This document shows, in pieces, positions 47,782-58,958 of a stretch of 64,000 bases of DNA (within the stretch, counting starts at the first letter, position 1; every line of letters starts with the position of its first letter). The translations under genes were made by a program, and so were the position numbers. Source of the DNA: Pseudomonadota bacterium (GTDB taxonomy: Bacteria > Pseudomonadota > Alphaproteobacteria > Acetobacterales > Acetobacteraceae). The notes beneath the pieces are model-generated. The model worked only from the letters and a program-made list of their open reading frames with translations. It was not told the origin of the DNA and searched no databases. The stretch is from assembly GCA_021845985.1 (NCBI GenBank), contig JAJZES010000012.1:233875-297874 (forward strand). Reading direction: 5' to 3'.

Positions 47782-48714
47782 ATGGCCGAGATCACGGCCG
47801 CCCTGGTCAAGGATCTGCGCGAGCGGACCGGCGCCGGGATGATGGACTGCAAGAAGGCGCTGTCGGAAGCCGGCGGCGACATGGAAGCGGCGATCGATTG
47901 GCTGCGCAAAAAGGGCCTCTCGGCCGCCGCCAAGAAGTCCGGCCGCGTCGCCGCGGAAGGACTGGTCGGCGTCGCCTCGGCGCCCGGCCGCGCGGCGATG
48001 GTCGAGGTCAATGCCGAGACCGATTTCGTCGCCCGCAACGAGACCTTCCAGGGCTTCGTGCGGGCGGTGGCGCAGATCGCGCTGCTCGCCGGCGACGACA
48101 TCGCCGCGATCCAGGCGGCGGCCTACCCCGGCACCGGCCGCAGCGTCGGCGAGGAGCTGACGCATCTGGTGGCGACGGTGGGCGAGAACATGACCATCCG
48201 CCGCGCCGTCCGCTTCCAGGTGCCGGACGGGGTGGTTGCCACCTATATGCACAATGCGGTGGCGCCGGGCCTCGGCAAGATCGGCGTGCTGGTCGCGGTC
48301 AGCCGTGCCACCGGCACCGACGGGTCGGAGGCGGAGGCGCTGGAACTGCTCGGGCGGCAGATCGGCATGCACATCGCCGCCGCCCGGCCGGACGCGCTCG
48401 ATGTCAACGCCGTCGATCCGGCGGCGCTGGACCGCGAGCGGGCGGTGCTGGTCGAGCAGGCGCGCGCCTCCGGCAAGCCGGACGCCATCATCGACAAGAT
48501 GGTCGAGGGCCGCATCCGCAAATACTATGAGGAAGTGGTGCTGCTGGAGCAGCTCTGGGTGCATGACGGGGAAAGCCGGGTGCGCGCGGTGGTGAAGAAG
48601 GCCGGCGCCACGCTGACCGGCTTCGCCCGCTTCCATCTCGGCGAGGGCATCGACCGTCCGGCCGGCGGCGATTTCGCCGCCGAGGTCGCCGCTGCCGCGG
48701 GGCTGACCACCTGA
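47782..48714 (+). CDS. tsf: Elongation factor Ts
   Basis: EF-Ts, the guanine-nucleotide exchange factor for EF-Tu, 310 residues. [19 protein letters not shown] is the N-terminal signature, with [14 protein letters not shown] (TDFV) of the core domain and a coiled-coil region before the C-terminal [15 protein letters not shown]. Preceded by a strong GAGGAGA site and 32 bp after rpsB. Confidence 0.98.
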   Translation: MAEITAALVKDLRERTGAGMMDCKKALSEAGGDMEAAIDWLRKKGLSAAAKKSGRVAAEGLVGVASAPGRAAMVEVNAETDFVARNETFQGFVRAVAQIALLAGDDIAAIQAAAYPGTGRSVGEELTHLVATVGENMTIRRAVRFQVPDGVVATYMHNAVAPGLGKIGVLVAVSRATGTDGSEAEALELLGRQIGMHIAAARPDALDVNAVDPAALDRERAVLVEQARASGKPDAIIDKMVEGRIRKYYEEVVLLEQLWVHDGESRVRAVVKKAGATLTGFARFHLGEGIDRPAGGDFAAEVAAAAGLTT

Positions 48715-48722
48715 GCGCCGCC

Positions 48723-49469
48723 GTGCAGGCTAAGGCAGCCGGCGCCGCGGCGGCGACCCCGCCGCGGCGCGTGCTGCTCAAGCTGTCCGGCGAGGCGTTG
48801 ATGGGCCGGCGCGAATACGGCCTCGATAACGACGTCGTCGCCGCCATTGCCGCCGACATCGCCGATGTCGTCGCCCTTGGCGCCCAGGTCTGCGTGGTGA
48901 TCGGCGGCGGCAACATCTTCCGCGGCGTGCGCGCCGCCGCCGCCGGCATGGACCGGGCGCAGGCCGACTACATGGGCATGCTGGCCACCGTGATGAACGC
49001 GCTGGCGATGCAGAATGCGCTGGAGCGGCGCGAGGTGCCGACGCGGGTGCAGTCGGCGATCCCGATGTCGAGCATCTGCGAGCCCTATATCCGCCGCCGG
49101 GCGGAGCGGCACATGGAGAAGGGGCGGGTGGTGATCTTCGCCGCCGGCACCGGCAACCCGTTTTTCACCACCGACACCGCCGCCGCCCTGCGCGCCAACG
49201 AGATGAACTGCGACCTGCTGCTCAAGGGCACCCAGGTCGATGGCGTCTATTCCGCCGACCCGCGGAAAGTGCCGGACGCGACGCGCTTTGAGCGGCTGAC
49301 CTATCTGGAGGTGCTGTCGCGCGACCTCGCGGTGATGGACGCCGCGGCCATCAGCCTGGCGCGCGAGAACGGCCTGCCGATCATCATCTTCAACATTCAC
49401 GCCGCCGGCGCCTTCGCCCAGGTGATGCGCGGCGAGGGCAAGTTCACGACGATTTTCGAGCCGGGCTGA
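48723..49469 (+). CDS. pyrH: UMP kinase
   Basis: UMP kinase of the amino-acid-kinase fold, about 248 residues. [13 protein letters not shown] (residues 16-28) is the phosphate-binding start, [26 protein letters not shown] and [17 protein letters not shown] are conserved. GTG start at 48723, eight bases after tsf; the first 12 residues are an alanine-rich extension. It supplies UDP for nucleic acid and envelope precursors. Confidence 0.96.
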   Translation: MQAKAAGAAAATPPRRVLLKLSGEALMGRREYGLDNDVVAAIAADIADVVALGAQVCVVIGGGNIFRGVRAAAAGMDRAQADYMGMLATVMNALAMQNALERREVPTRVQSAIPMSSICEPYIRRRAERHMEKGRVVIFAAGTGNPFFTTDTAAALRANEMNCDLLLKGTQVDGVYSADPRKVPDATRFERLTYLEVLSRDLAVMDAAAISLARENGLPIIIFNIHAAGAFAQVMRGEGKFTTIFEPG

Positions 49470-49549
49470 AAAGATCGCTCCGGCAGTATCAATGAGCGCC
49501 CCCGTCGCGCCATAATCGCGGACCAGGAAGCGCGCGCAGCGGAGGTCGC

Positions 49550-50115
49550 ATGGCAGCCGATCTGAACTCCATCAGGACCGACCTCACCCGACGCATGGAC
49601 GCCGCGCTGGAGACCCTGCGGCGCGAGTTCAGCGGCCTGCGCTCCGGCCGCGCCAGCCCGGCGCTGCTGGAGCCGGTGCGCGTCGATGCCTATGGCAGCG
49701 AGATGCCGCTGACCCAGGTCGGCACCATCGCGGTGCCGGAGGCGCGGATGATCACGGTGCAGGTCTGGGACCGCAGCTTGGTCAACGCCGTGGTCACCGC
49801 GATCCGCGATGCCGGCCTCGGCCTCAACCCCGGCAATGACGGGCAACTGGTCCGCGTGCCGATCCCGCAGCTCACCGGCGAGCGCCGCGCCGAACTGTCC
49901 AAGGCGGCGCACCGCTATGCCGAGGGGGCGAAGGTGGCGGTGCGCGGCGTCCGTCGCGACGGCATGGAGCAGATCAAGGCGCTGGAGAAAAAGGGCACCA
50001 TCAGCCAGGACGAGCAGACCCGCTGGTCCGACGAGGTGCAGAAGCTGACCGACTCCTACGTCAAGCGCATCGACGACGCCCTGGCGGAGAAGGACAAGGA
50101 AATCAAACAGGTCTG

Positions 50116-50116
<1 letters not shown>
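49550..50116 (+). CDS. frr: Ribosome recycling factor
   Basis: 188 residues, the usual size. RTDLTRRMDAALETLRREF begins the first long helix, GLRSGRASPALLEPVRVDAYG and the end helices (RAELSKAAHRYAEGAKVAVRGVRRDG, quoted in part) are conserved. GGAGG lies seven bases upstream of ATG. Its stop codon shares one base with the uppS start. Confidence 0.97.
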
Positions 50117-50866
<750 letters not shown>

Positions 50867-50883
<17 letters not shown>

Positions 50884-51550
50884 CGCCGGCGGCAGCGCGG
50901 CGAACGGTGGCCGCTGGTCGGATTTGCGGCTGCGCGTGCTCTCCGCCGCGGTGCTGCTGCCGCTGGCGCTGGCGGCGTTGTGGGTCGGCGGCTGGGCCTG
51001 GGCGGCGCTGGTGGTGCTGGCGACGCTGCTGATGGCGCGGGAATGGATGGACCTGTGGACGGCGCCGCCGCGCCCGGCGCTGGTGGCCGGCGGCTGGGCC
51101 TATCTGGCGCTGGCCGCGGCGGCGATGCTGTGGCTGCGCGGCGATGCGGTGGCCGGCCGCGGTGCTGTTTTGTTCGTGCTGCTGGTGGTATGGTCGAGCG
51201 ACATCGGCGCCTATCTTGTTGGTCGGCTGGTCGGCGGCCCACGGCTGGCGCCGCAGATCTCGCCGGGCAAGACATGGTCGGGGGCGGCCGGCGGGCTGCT
51301 CGCCGCCGCTCTGGTCGGGGCCTCTGCCGGCGCGGCCGGCATCGCCCTGGCCGTGCTGCTCGGCCTCGCCGCCCAGGCCGGCGATTTGTTGGAGAGCCTG
51401 GCCAAGCGACGGGCCGGGGTGAAGGATTCGGGCCGTCTGATCCCTGGTCATGGCGGTCTGCTCGATCGGCTGGACGGGGTGCTGGCCGCCGGGCCGGCAG
51501 CGGCGCTGCTGGCGTTGGCGCTTGGGCGTGGAGGTCTGTTGTGGCAGTGA
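50867..51550 (+). CDS. cdsA: Phosphatidate cytidylyltransferase
   Basis: Makes CDP-diacylglycerol for phospholipid synthesis. About 227 residues with several transmembrane segments; the C-terminal signature LAKRRAGVKDSGRLIPGHGG followed by LLDRLDG is complete. SSDIGAYLVGRLVGG and QISPGKTWSGA mark the preceding active-site region. Begins with GTG inside the end of uppS. Shorter than E. coli CdsA, as is common in alphaproteobacteria. Confidence 0.93.
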
Positions 51551-52713
51551 GGTCCATCACGGTTCTCGGCAGTACCGGCAGCGTCGGCACCCAGACGCTC
51601 GATCTGCTGGCCGAGGCGCCGGACCGCTACGCCGTGCGCGCGCTGGTCGGCGGGCGCAACGTGGCGCTGCTGGCCGAGCAGGCGCGCCGCCACCGCGCCG
51701 AGACCGCGGTGATCGCCGATGTTGCGCTGTGGCCGGCGCTGCGCGACGCGCTCGCCGGCAGCGGCATCCGCAGCGAGGCCGGGCCGCAGGCGGTGGTTGC
51801 GGCGGCGGCCCTGGGGGCCGACTGGACGATGGCGGCGATCACCGGTGTCGCCGGCCTGCCGGCGACGCTCGCGGCGATCCGCGGCGGTCGCTGCGTGGCG
51901 CTGGCCAACAAGGAAGCGCTGGTCAGCGCCGGCGAGCTGATGCTGCAGGCGGTGCGCGCCCACGGCGCCACCCTGCTGCCGGTCGATTCCGAGCACAACG
52001 CGATTTTCCAGGCCTGGGAGGAGGAAAATCGCGACGCCATCGAGCGTATCACGCTGACCGCGTCCGGCGGCCCGTTCCGCACCGCGACGCTGGAGGAGAT
52101 GGCGCGGGCGCGGCCGGAGGCGGCGCTGCGCCATCCGGTGTGGTCGATGGGCGCGAAAATCTCCATCGACAGCGCGACGATGATGAACAAGGGCCTGGAA
52201 CTGATCGAGGCGGCCCGCCTGTTCGCCCTGCCAAGTGCCGCGATCGACGTGCTGGTGCATCCGCAATCAGTCATTCACGGCATGGTGCATTATCGCGACG
52301 GCAGCATCCTGGCCCAGCTCGGCAGCCCGGACATGCGGGTGCCGATTGCGCATGCGCTGGCGTGGCCCGGCCGGATCGCCACCACCGCCCGTCGGCTCGA
52401 CTTCGCCGCGCTCGGCCAGATCACCTTCGAGCCGCCCGACGAGACCCGCTTTCCGGCGCTGCGCCTCGCCCGCGCCGCGCTGCTCGCCGGCGGCGGCGCG
52501 CCCTGCATCCTGAACGCGGCCAACGAGGTGGCAGTCGCCGCCTATCTCGAGCGGCGCATCGGTTTTCTGGACATCGCCGCCGCGGCGCACCATGTTCTTG
52601 AGCAGACAGATGCGTCGGCCGCCGATAGTATCGCGGCGGTGCTGGACCTGGACGCAAGGGCGCGTGACGCCGCGGCCGGCTTCTGCGCCGCGCGGGCGCG
52701 CCCCGCCGCCTGA
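51541..52713 (+). CDS. dxr: 1-Deoxy-D-xylulose 5-phosphate reductoisomerase
   Basis: NADPH-dependent second enzyme of the MEP isoprenoid pathway, 390 residues. SITVLGSTGSVGTQTLDLL is the nucleotide site; PVDSEHNAIFQ, TASGGPF and SIDSATMMNKGLELIEA contain metal and substrate ligands. GTG at 51541 with GGAGG six bases upstream, overlapping cdsA by ten bases; GTG at 51547 is an alternative. Supplies the precursors that uppS in the same cluster uses. Confidence 0.96.
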   Translation: MAVRSITVLGSTGSVGTQTLDLLAEAPDRYAVRALVGGRNVALLAEQARRHRAETAVIADVALWPALRDALAGSGIRSEAGPQAVVAAAALGADWTMAAITGVAGLPATLAAIRGGRCVALANKEALVSAGELMLQAVRAHGATLLPVDSEHNAIFQAWEEENRDAIERITLTASGGPFRTATLEEMARARPEAALRHPVWSMGAKISIDSATMMNKGLELIEAARLFALPSAAIDVLVHPQSVIHGMVHYRDGSILAQLGSPDMRVPIAHALAWPGRIATTARRLDFAALGQITFEPPDETRFPALRLARAALLAGGGAPCILNAANEVAVAAYLERRIGFLDIAAAAHHVLEQTDASAADSIAAVLDLDARARDAAAGFCAARARPAA

Positions 52714-52743
52714 AGACGCTGCCCTTTACGGAGAGCCCGCGCC

Positions 52744-53856
52744 GTGTTCCATTTTCTGCCGCCGCCGCTGCGGACCGTCGTGCCGTTCGTCATCGTCCTC
52801 GGTGTGCTCGTGTTCTTCCATGAACTCGGCCACTATCTCGCGGCGCGCTGGCGCGGCGTGCATGTCGAGGCGTTCTCGATCGGCTTCGGCCGCTCGCTCG
52901 CCACCTGGACCGACCGGCGCGGCACGGTATGGAAGATCGGCTGGATCCCGCTCGGCGGCTACGTCAAGCTGCATGGCCAGGAACGGCCGCAGGAGGTGGC
53001 CGACGAAGTGCGGGCACAGTGGCAGACCGGGCGGACCTTTCATGAAAAGGGCGTCGGCTCGCGCGCCATCATCGTCGCCGCCGGGCCGGTGGCCAATTTC
53101 ATCCTCGCCGCCATCCTGTTTGCGCTGCTGTTCGCCACCGCCGGCGAGCCGCGCATCCTGCCCGAAGTGGGTGAGGTGCTGCCCGGCAGCGCCGCCGCCC
53201 ATGCCGGGCTGATCACCGGCGACCGCATCACCGCGATCGATGGCACGCCGGTCGCGCAGTTCGAGGACATCCAGCACATCGTCGCCGCCCGGCCGGAGCA
53301 GCCGATGACGCTGGCCATCCTGCGCGATGGCGCGGCGCAGACGGTGGCGCTGACCACCGACGCGCGCGAGGTTGCCGGGCGCCGCATCGGCAGTCTCGGC
53401 GTCACCGCCCATGCCGCCGAGTTCCGCCGCCTGTCGCCGGGCAGCGCGATGGTGCAGGGGGTGGGGCACACTTGGTACGTGGCGTCGCAGACACTGGCCG
53501 GGCTGTGGCAGATGGTCACCGCCGGGCGCGGCACCGAGGATCTCGGCGGACCGCTGCGCATCGCCCAGTTGTCGGGCGAGGTCGCGCAGGCCGGGTTCGG
53601 CAGTCTGGTCGATTTCATCGCCGTGCTGTCGATCAATCTCGGGCTGATCAACCTGTTCCCGATCCCGATTCTCGATGGCGGCCATCTGGTGTTTTTCGCC
53701 TTCGAGGCGGTGCGCGGCCGGCCGCTGCCGCAGCGTGCGGTTGAGTACGGCTTCCGCGCCGGGTTTGCGGTGCTGGCCAGCCTGTTCCTGTTTGCGACCT
53801 GGAACGACCTGTCACATCTCGGGCTGGTGCGTTGGGTGGCGCATCTGATCGGATAG
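52744..53856 (+). CDS. rseP: Site-2 protease RseP
   Basis: Inner-membrane zinc metalloprotease, 370 residues. The HELGH active-site motif lies in TM1 (about residues 26-30), the LDGGH motif with the third ligand in PIPILDGGHLVFF near residue 315, and a PDZ domain runs from about residue 130 (EVGEVLPGSAAAHAGL). It cleaves anti-sigma factors and signal-peptide remnants in other bacteria. Only one PDZ domain is obvious, as in most alphaproteobacterial RseP. GTG start. Confidence 0.95.
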   Translation: MFHFLPPPLRTVVPFVIVLGVLVFFHELGHYLAARWRGVHVEAFSIGFGRSLATWTDRRGTVWKIGWIPLGGYVKLHGQERPQEVADEVRAQWQTGRTFHEKGVGSRAIIVAAGPVANFILAAILFALLFATAGEPRILPEVGEVLPGSAAAHAGLITGDRITAIDGTPVAQFEDIQHIVAARPEQPMTLAILRDGAAQTVALTTDAREVAGRRIGSLGVTAHAAEFRRLSPGSAMVQGVGHTWYVASQTLAGLWQMVTAGRGTEDLGGPLRIAQLSGEVAQAGFGSLVDFIAVLSINLGLINLFPIPILDGGHLVFFAFEAVRGRPLPQRAVEYGFRAGFAVLASLFLFATWNDLSHLGLVRWVAHLIG

Positions 53857-54023
53857 ACGCGGCCGGTTCCGCCATCACGGGTAGCGGAACCGCGAGACCA
53901 CGGCTATTGTCCGCGCGCCCGCCGCCGGCCGAGTCCCGATCGCGGGGGCGCGGCCGGTCCCCACCGGGCGTATCGAGGAGGCCGTCTTGTGGTGGGCGGC
54001 GCCGCCGCAGGAGTTTTCGGCTT

Positions 54024-56486
54024 TTGGATCGCACCCGAGCAGCGTTGTTGGCGTCGTTGATCGGCGTGTCCGCAGTCGCGCCGTTGCCGCTGGCGGCGCA
54101 GACCGCATCGGGGCCTGTCGGACCCGAGCCGGCTGCGCCGGGGCCTGCTGCGCCGGGGCCTGCTGCGCCGGCACCGGCGACGCCGCGGCCGGCCGCGCCG
54201 GCGGCTGCCGCGCCGGCCAGGGTGCAGCCGCTGCGCCCGTCCGCGGCGACATCCGGCCAGGGCATCATCGGCGATATCCGCGTCGAAGGCGCTCACCGCA
54301 TCGAGTCGGGCACCATCCGCTCGTATATGCTGGTGCAGCCGGGCGATCCGTTCGATCCCGACCGGCTCGACCGCAGCCTCAAGACGCTCTATGCCACCGG
54401 CCTGTTTTCCGACGTCAACATCAGCCGCAGCGGCAACACGCTGATCGTCAAGGTGGTGGAGAACCCGCTCGTCAACCGCGTCGCCTTCGAGGGCAACCGC
54501 AAGATCAACGACGACTCGCTGCGCGCCGAGCTGCAGCTCAAGCCACGCTCGGTCTATACTGCGGCGCTGGCGCAGGCCGACCGGCAGCGCCTGCTCGATC
54601 TCTATGCGCAGCGCGGGCGCTACGCCGCGCGGGTGACGCCCAAAATCATCAAGCTGGCGCAGAACCGGGTCGATGTGGTGTTCGAGATCACCGAGGGCGC
54701 GGCCACCCTGGTCAGCCGGATCGCTTTCGTCGGCAACCACGCATTCGGTGAAGGCAAGCTGCAGGAGGTGGTGCAGAGCCGCGAGGAGCGTTGGTGGCGC
54801 TTCCTGTCCAGCGCCGACATCTACGACCCTGAGCGGGTGACCTTCGACAAGGAGTTGCTGCGACGCTTTTATCTGCGCAATGGTTACGCCGATTTCAAGG
54901 TGACCAACGCCACCTCTGAACTGGCCCCCGACCGCTCGGCGTTCTTCCTGACCTTCACGCTTGACGAAGGCGAGCGCTACAAGGTTGCAAAAGTCGGGGT
55001 CGAGGTGACGCTGCCGCATGTCGATGCGGTGAGGCTGCGCAAGGTGGTCGATATCCAGGCCGGCGACTGGTACGACGGCGATGCGGTGGAGCGCAACGTG
55101 CAGTCGCTGACCGACGCGGTGCAGGCATTGGGCATCGCCTTCGTCGAGGTCAAGCCGCGCATCGCCCGTGATGCCAAAAAGCACACCGTCGAGCTGGTGT
55201 TCGATGTCGGCGAGGCGCCGCGCGTCTATGTCGAGCGTATCGACATCATCGGCAACACACGTACTGAGGATCAGGTGATCCGCCGCGAGTTCCGCATCGC
55301 CGAGGGCGACGCGATGAACTCCGCCCTGCTGCGCACCTCCCGCCAGTCGCTGGAGGATTTGAATTACTTTACCAAGGTCTCGGTCAGCCCGTCGCCCGGC
55401 TCAACGCCGGACAAATCCGTCATCACCACCACCATCGACGAAAAGGCGACCGGGGAGCTGACGCTCGGTGGCGGCTATTCCACCGATGTCGGCGCCCTGG
55501 CCAATATCGGCCTGCACGAAAAGAACCTGCTTGGCAGCGGTATTGATGCGGGCATCAACACGATTATCGCACAGCTCGAAAGTCAGATCGATCTGTCGCT
55601 GACCAACCCGTATTTCCTCGGCCGCAACATCGTCGCCGGTGCGGACATCTTCTATGTCGATAACAACCTTCAGTACGTGTCGGAGTATAACGAGCGGCGC
55701 TACGGCTTCAGCGTGAACGCAGGTTACAGCTTCAGCGACCATCTGCGCCAGTCGCTGACCTATTCGCTGGTCAGCCGTGATGTTTACGGCATCCTGCCCA
55801 CCTCCAGCCCCTATGTCGCGGCGATGGCCGGCAACACCATCGTCTCGCAGGTCGGCCAGACATTGACCGTTGACTATCGTGACAGCACGCTCGATCCGCA
55901 TTCCGGTTGGGTGATCCGCGCCGGCACCGATTTCGCCGGTGTCGGCGGCACGGAAACCTTCGTGCGCGCCAAGCTGGACACCGCCTATTACATCCCGCTC
56001 GATCTGATCAGCGGCAATCAGGACTGGGGTATCGCGCTGACCGGCGGCATCGGCTACTTGTTCGACATCGGGCGGCCGGAAAGCATCGTCGATCGGTTCT
56101 TCCTCGGCGGCGACAATCTGCGCGGCTTCCTCGATGGCGGCGTCGGTCCGCATGCGGCGCCCCCTCCCGGACAGAATTATTACGCCGACAGCCTTGGCGG
56201 CCGGTTCATCTGGACCGAATCGACCGAGCTTCGCTTTCCGCTGCCGCTGTCGCCCGATCTTGGGCTGACCGGCCGGACCTTTGTCGATGTCGGCGCGTTG
56301 AGCGGTGTGAAGGCGATCTATGGGGACCCGCTGGTCAATTACGCCGGGCCGCGCGTCGCCGCCGGTGTCGGCGTTACCTGGCGGTCGCCGTTTGGCCTGA
56401 TCAATCTCGACCTGGCTCAGCCGATCATCAGGTATCGCTACGATCAGACTGAGTTTTTCCGCGTCGGCTTCGGTACGAGGTTCTAG
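54024..56486 (+). CDS. bamA: Outer membrane protein assembly factor BamA
   Basis: Central Bam-complex protein that folds outer-membrane barrels. About 820 residues: signal peptide, an Ala/Pro linker, five POTRA domains (starting near GIIGDIRVEGAHRIESGTIR) and a 16-strand barrel from about residue 480, with NPYFLG, the surface-loop LRGF motif (DNLRGFLDGGVG) and a C-terminal phenylalanine in FFRVGFGTRF. No ATG or GTG lies near the signal peptide; a TTG at 54024, ten bases after AGGAG, gives a good one (RAALLASLIGVSAVAPLPLA). The linker contains a tandem 15-bp repeat encoding APGPA units at about 54127-54175. Confidence 0.95.
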   Translation: MDRTRAALLASLIGVSAVAPLPLAAQTASGPVGPEPAAPGPAAPGPAAPAPATPRPAAPAAAAPARVQPLRPSAATSGQGIIGDIRVEGAHRIESGTIRSYMLVQPGDPFDPDRLDRSLKTLYATGLFSDVNISRSGNTLIVKVVENPLVNRVAFEGNRKINDDSLRAELQLKPRSVYTAALAQADRQRLLDLYAQRGRYAARVTPKIIKLAQNRVDVVFEITEGAATLVSRIAFVGNHAFGEGKLQEVVQSREERWWRFLSSADIYDPERVTFDKELLRRFYLRNGYADFKVTNATSELAPDRSAFFLTFTLDEGERYKVAKVGVEVTLPHVDAVRLRKVVDIQAGDWYDGDAVERNVQSLTDAVQALGIAFVEVKPRIARDAKKHTVELVFDVGEAPRVYVERIDIIGNTRTEDQVIRREFRIAEGDAMNSALLRTSRQSLEDLNYFTKVSVSPSPGSTPDKSVITTTIDEKATGELTLGGGYSTDVGALANIGLHEKNLLGSGIDAGINTIIAQLESQIDLSLTNPYFLGRNIVAGADIFYVDNNLQYVSEYNERRYGFSVNAGYSFSDHLRQSLTYSLVSRDVYGILPTSSPYVAAMAGNTIVSQVGQTLTVDYRDSTLDPHSGWVIRAGTDFAGVGGTETFVRAKLDTAYYIPLDLISGNQDWGIALTGGIGYLFDIGRPESIVDRFFLGGDNLRGFLDGGVGPHAAPPPGQNYYADSLGGRFIWTESTELRFPLPLSPDLGLTGRTFVDVGALSGVKAIYGDPLVNYAGPRVAAGVGVTWRSPFGLINLDLAQPIIRYRYDQTEFFRVGFGTRF

Positions 56487-57334
56487 TGCGCATGTTCCGT
56501 TCCTTTGCTGCCGTGGCTGTCGCCGCGGCGCTGTTGCTCCATCTGCCCCTGCCGGCCGCGGCGCAGCAGGGGCAGGATTTCTTCATCCCCGGCCAGCCGA
56601 AGCCGGCGGCCCCGTCGCGCCCGCCGCCGCCGCGCACCGTGCCGCGGTCGGCGGAGAGCGCCCCGGGCATGGCGCCGCAGGCCGATCTCGACACGCCGCC
56701 GCCGCCGCCGGCGCCCTCCGATCTGCCGCCGCCGCCGGACCTTCCGCCGCTGGCCAAGGGCGAAGCCCCGCCGGCCGCGGTGATCGGCGTGCTTGGCGTG
56801 CCGGAGGTGATGCGCGCCTCGATCGCCGGACAGGCGGTGGAAAAGGCGATCGGCGAGCGCCGCACCAAGCTCAACGAGGACGCGCAGAAGGAACAGTCGG
56901 TCTGGCGTGACATGCAGCAATCGCTGGCCAACGACCGCGCCAAATTGTCCCCCGAGCAGATCCGCGCCCGCGAGCGCGATCTGCAGGAGCGCATCACCAC
57001 GGCGCAGCGCACCTTCCGCGAGCGCAACCGGATCATCCAGGAAGCGGCGCAATATGCCCTGGCGCAGATCGAGCGCACGCTGGTCAGCGTCATTCGTCAG
57101 GTGGCGGAATCGCGTGGCATGAACCTCGTGCTGCACCGCTCGCAGGTGGCGCTGAACGTCAATCCGCTCGACATCACCGATGCAGTGACGCAGGAGCTCA
57201 ACAAGGTGCTGACCTCGGTGGTGATCCCGCCGGACGGCGTGTCGCCCTCGGCGATGATCGCGGCAATGAAGAAGGACGCGGCGAAGGCAACTCCGGCGGC
57301 GCCGGCGAAGCCCGCGGTCGCGCCGGCGCAGTAG
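56486..57334 (+). CDS. OmpH/Skp-like periplasmic chaperone
   Basis: A 282-residue secreted protein with signal peptide (residues about 1-26) and an OmpH/Skp coiled-coil from about residue 100 (VIGVLGVPEVMRASIAGQAV, then EAAQYALAQIERTL). Between them is a 70-residue proline-rich tract, unusual for Skp (about 160 residues in E. coli). It begins with GTG sharing a base with the bamA stop; ATG at 56492 is equally possible. It should hold unfolded outer-membrane proteins for BamA. Confidence 0.85.
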   Translation: MRMFRSFAAVAVAAALLLHLPLPAAAQQGQDFFIPGQPKPAAPSRPPPPRTVPRSAESAPGMAPQADLDTPPPPPAPSDLPPPPDLPPLAKGEAPPAAVIGVLGVPEVMRASIAGQAVEKAIGERRTKLNEDAQKEQSVWRDMQQSLANDRAKLSPEQIRARERDLQERITTAQRTFRERNRIIQEAAQYALAQIERTLVSVIRQVAESRGMNLVLHRSQVALNVNPLDITDAVTQELNKVLTSVVIPPDGVSPSAMIAAMKKDAAKATPAAPAKPAVAPAQ

Positions 57335-57338
57335 TCGG

Positions 57339-58439
57339 GTGGCGGTCGGCGATCCGCGCTTCTTCGCCCGCCTCGGCCCATACGCGCTGGCCGAGGTGGC
57401 GGGCGCCTGCGGGGCGGAGGTGCCGGCGGCAGCGATGCCGCCGGACGGGTCGGCGGAGACGCTGCTGGATGGCGTAGCCCCGCTGCAGCTGGCCGGCCCC
57501 AGCGAGGTCAGCTTCCTCGACAACCGCCGCTACGCCGCGGCGCTGGCGGCGACGCGCGCCGGCGCGGTGATCGTGCATCCCGACATGGCCGCGCGCGTGC
57601 CTGCCGGCACGCGGGCGCTGGTCACGGCGGACCCCTATGTCGGCTGGGCCCGCGTCGCCGGGCTGTTCCATCCGCCGCCGCCGGCGGTGCCGGGTGTGCA
57701 TGCCACGGCTCTGGTCGATGCTTCGGCGACGGTCGATGCCTCAGCCGAGATCGGTCCGTTTGCGGTGATCGGCGCCCGGGCCGCGATCGGGCCGCGCTGC
57801 CGCATCGGCGCCCATGCCGCGATCGGCGAGGGCGTGACGATCGGCGCCGACTGCCGCATCGGCGCGCATGTCAGCATCAGCCACGCGCTGCTCGGTGCCC
57901 GCATCACGCTGTATCCGGGCGTGCGCGTCGGCCAGGACGGCTTCGGCTTTGCCACCACCAAAGCCGGGTTCGTCAGTGTGCCGCAACTCGGCCGGGTGCT
58001 GATCGAAGACGATGTGGAGGTCGGCGCCAACACCACCATCGACCGCGGCTCCGCCCACGACACGGTGATCGGCGCCGGCTGTCGGCTCGACAATCTGGTG
58101 CAGATCGGTCACAATGTCAGGCTCGGGCGCTGTTGTGTGGTCGTGGCGCAGGTGGGTATCTCCGGCTCGACGGTGCTGGAGGATTTTGTCATGATCGGTG
58201 GGCAGGCCGGATTGGCCGGCCATATCCGCGTCGGCCGCGGTGCGCGGGTCGGCGCGCAGGCCGGGGTGATGTCGGATGTGGCGGCGGCGGCCGAAGTGGT
58301 CGGCAGCCCGGCCCTGCCGTCGCGGGAGTTTTTTCGCCAAGTGGCGACGTTGCGTCGGTTCGTCGCGCGTCAGCAGACATCGCCGCCGGACGACGACGAC
58401 GTGGGACGGACAGGATCGACGGGATCGAGTGCGACGTGA
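57339..58439 (+). CDS. lpxD: UDP-3-O-acylglucosamine N-acyltransferase
   Basis: Third acyl step of lipid A synthesis, 366 residues. The N-terminal uridine-binding domain (about 1-110, with EVSFLDNRRYAAAL) is followed by left-handed beta-helix hexapeptide repeats from DASATVDASAEIGPFAVIGA. The catalytic His is in NLVQIGHNV, and GGQAGLAGHIRVG is typical. GTG start four bases after the skp-like gene; its stop overlaps the fabZ start. The tail after residue 350 is charged and specific. Confidence 0.96.
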   Translation: MAVGDPRFFARLGPYALAEVAGACGAEVPAAAMPPDGSAETLLDGVAPLQLAGPSEVSFLDNRRYAAALAATRAGAVIVHPDMAARVPAGTRALVTADPYVGWARVAGLFHPPPPAVPGVHATALVDASATVDASAEIGPFAVIGARAAIGPRCRIGAHAAIGEGVTIGADCRIGAHVSISHALLGARITLYPGVRVGQDGFGFATTKAGFVSVPQLGRVLIEDDVEVGANTTIDRGSAHDTVIGAGCRLDNLVQIGHNVRLGRCCVVVAQVGISGSTVLEDFVMIGGQAGLAGHIRVGRGARVGAQAGVMSDVAAAAEVVGSPALPSREFFRQVATLRRFVARQQTSPPDDDDVGRTGSTGSSAT

Positions 58440-58936
58440 TGGACAGCACCGTGGCAGAGGCGCAGGAGGCGGCCGGCGAGTCCGGGATGACGGTGGACAT
58501 CGCCGGCATCCTGGAGGCCATTCCGCACCGCTATCCGTTCCTGCTGATCGACCGCGTCGTCGAACTGGTGCCCAACCGGTCCGCCGTCGGCATCAAGAAC
58601 GTCAGCGTCAACGAGAGCTTCTTCCAGGGCCATTTCCCCGGCCATCCGGTGATGCCGGGCGTGCTCATCATCGAGAGCATGGCGCAGACCGCGGCGGTGC
58701 TGGTGGTCAAGACGCTCGGGCCGGACGCGGCGGGCAGGGTGGTCTATTTCATGTCGGTCGAGGGAGCCAAGTTCCGCCGTCCGATCCAGCCCGGCGATCA
58801 GGTGCGCATCCATGTCGTCAAGCAGCGCAATCGCGGCAATGTCTGGAAGTTCCACGCCATTGCCCGCGTCGAGGGTGTTCCAGTGGCCGAGGCGACCTAT
58901 TCCGCGATGATCATGGACCGCGTGGCCGAGCGGTAG
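58439..58936 (+). CDS. fabZ: 3-hydroxyacyl-ACP dehydratase FabZ
   Basis: Hot-dog-fold dehydratase of fatty-acid synthesis, 165 residues. [18 protein letters not shown] and [20 protein letters not shown] contain the catalytic His and Glu. Its place between lpxD and lpxA balances hydroxyacyl-ACP use between lipid A and phospholipid. The first 17 residues before MTVDIAGIL are a variable extension; MTVDI could be the true start. Confidence 0.96.
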   Translation: MDSTVAEAQEAAGESGMTVDIAGILEAIPHRYPFLLIDRVVELVPNRSAVGIKNVSVNESFFQGHFPGHPVMPGVLIIESMAQTAAVLVVKTLGPDAAGRVVYFMSVEGAKFRRPIQPGDQVRIHVVKQRNRGNVWKFHAIARVEGVPVAEATYSAMIMDRVAER

Positions 58937-58958
58937 CGGCGATCCTGGAGGCAAGCGA

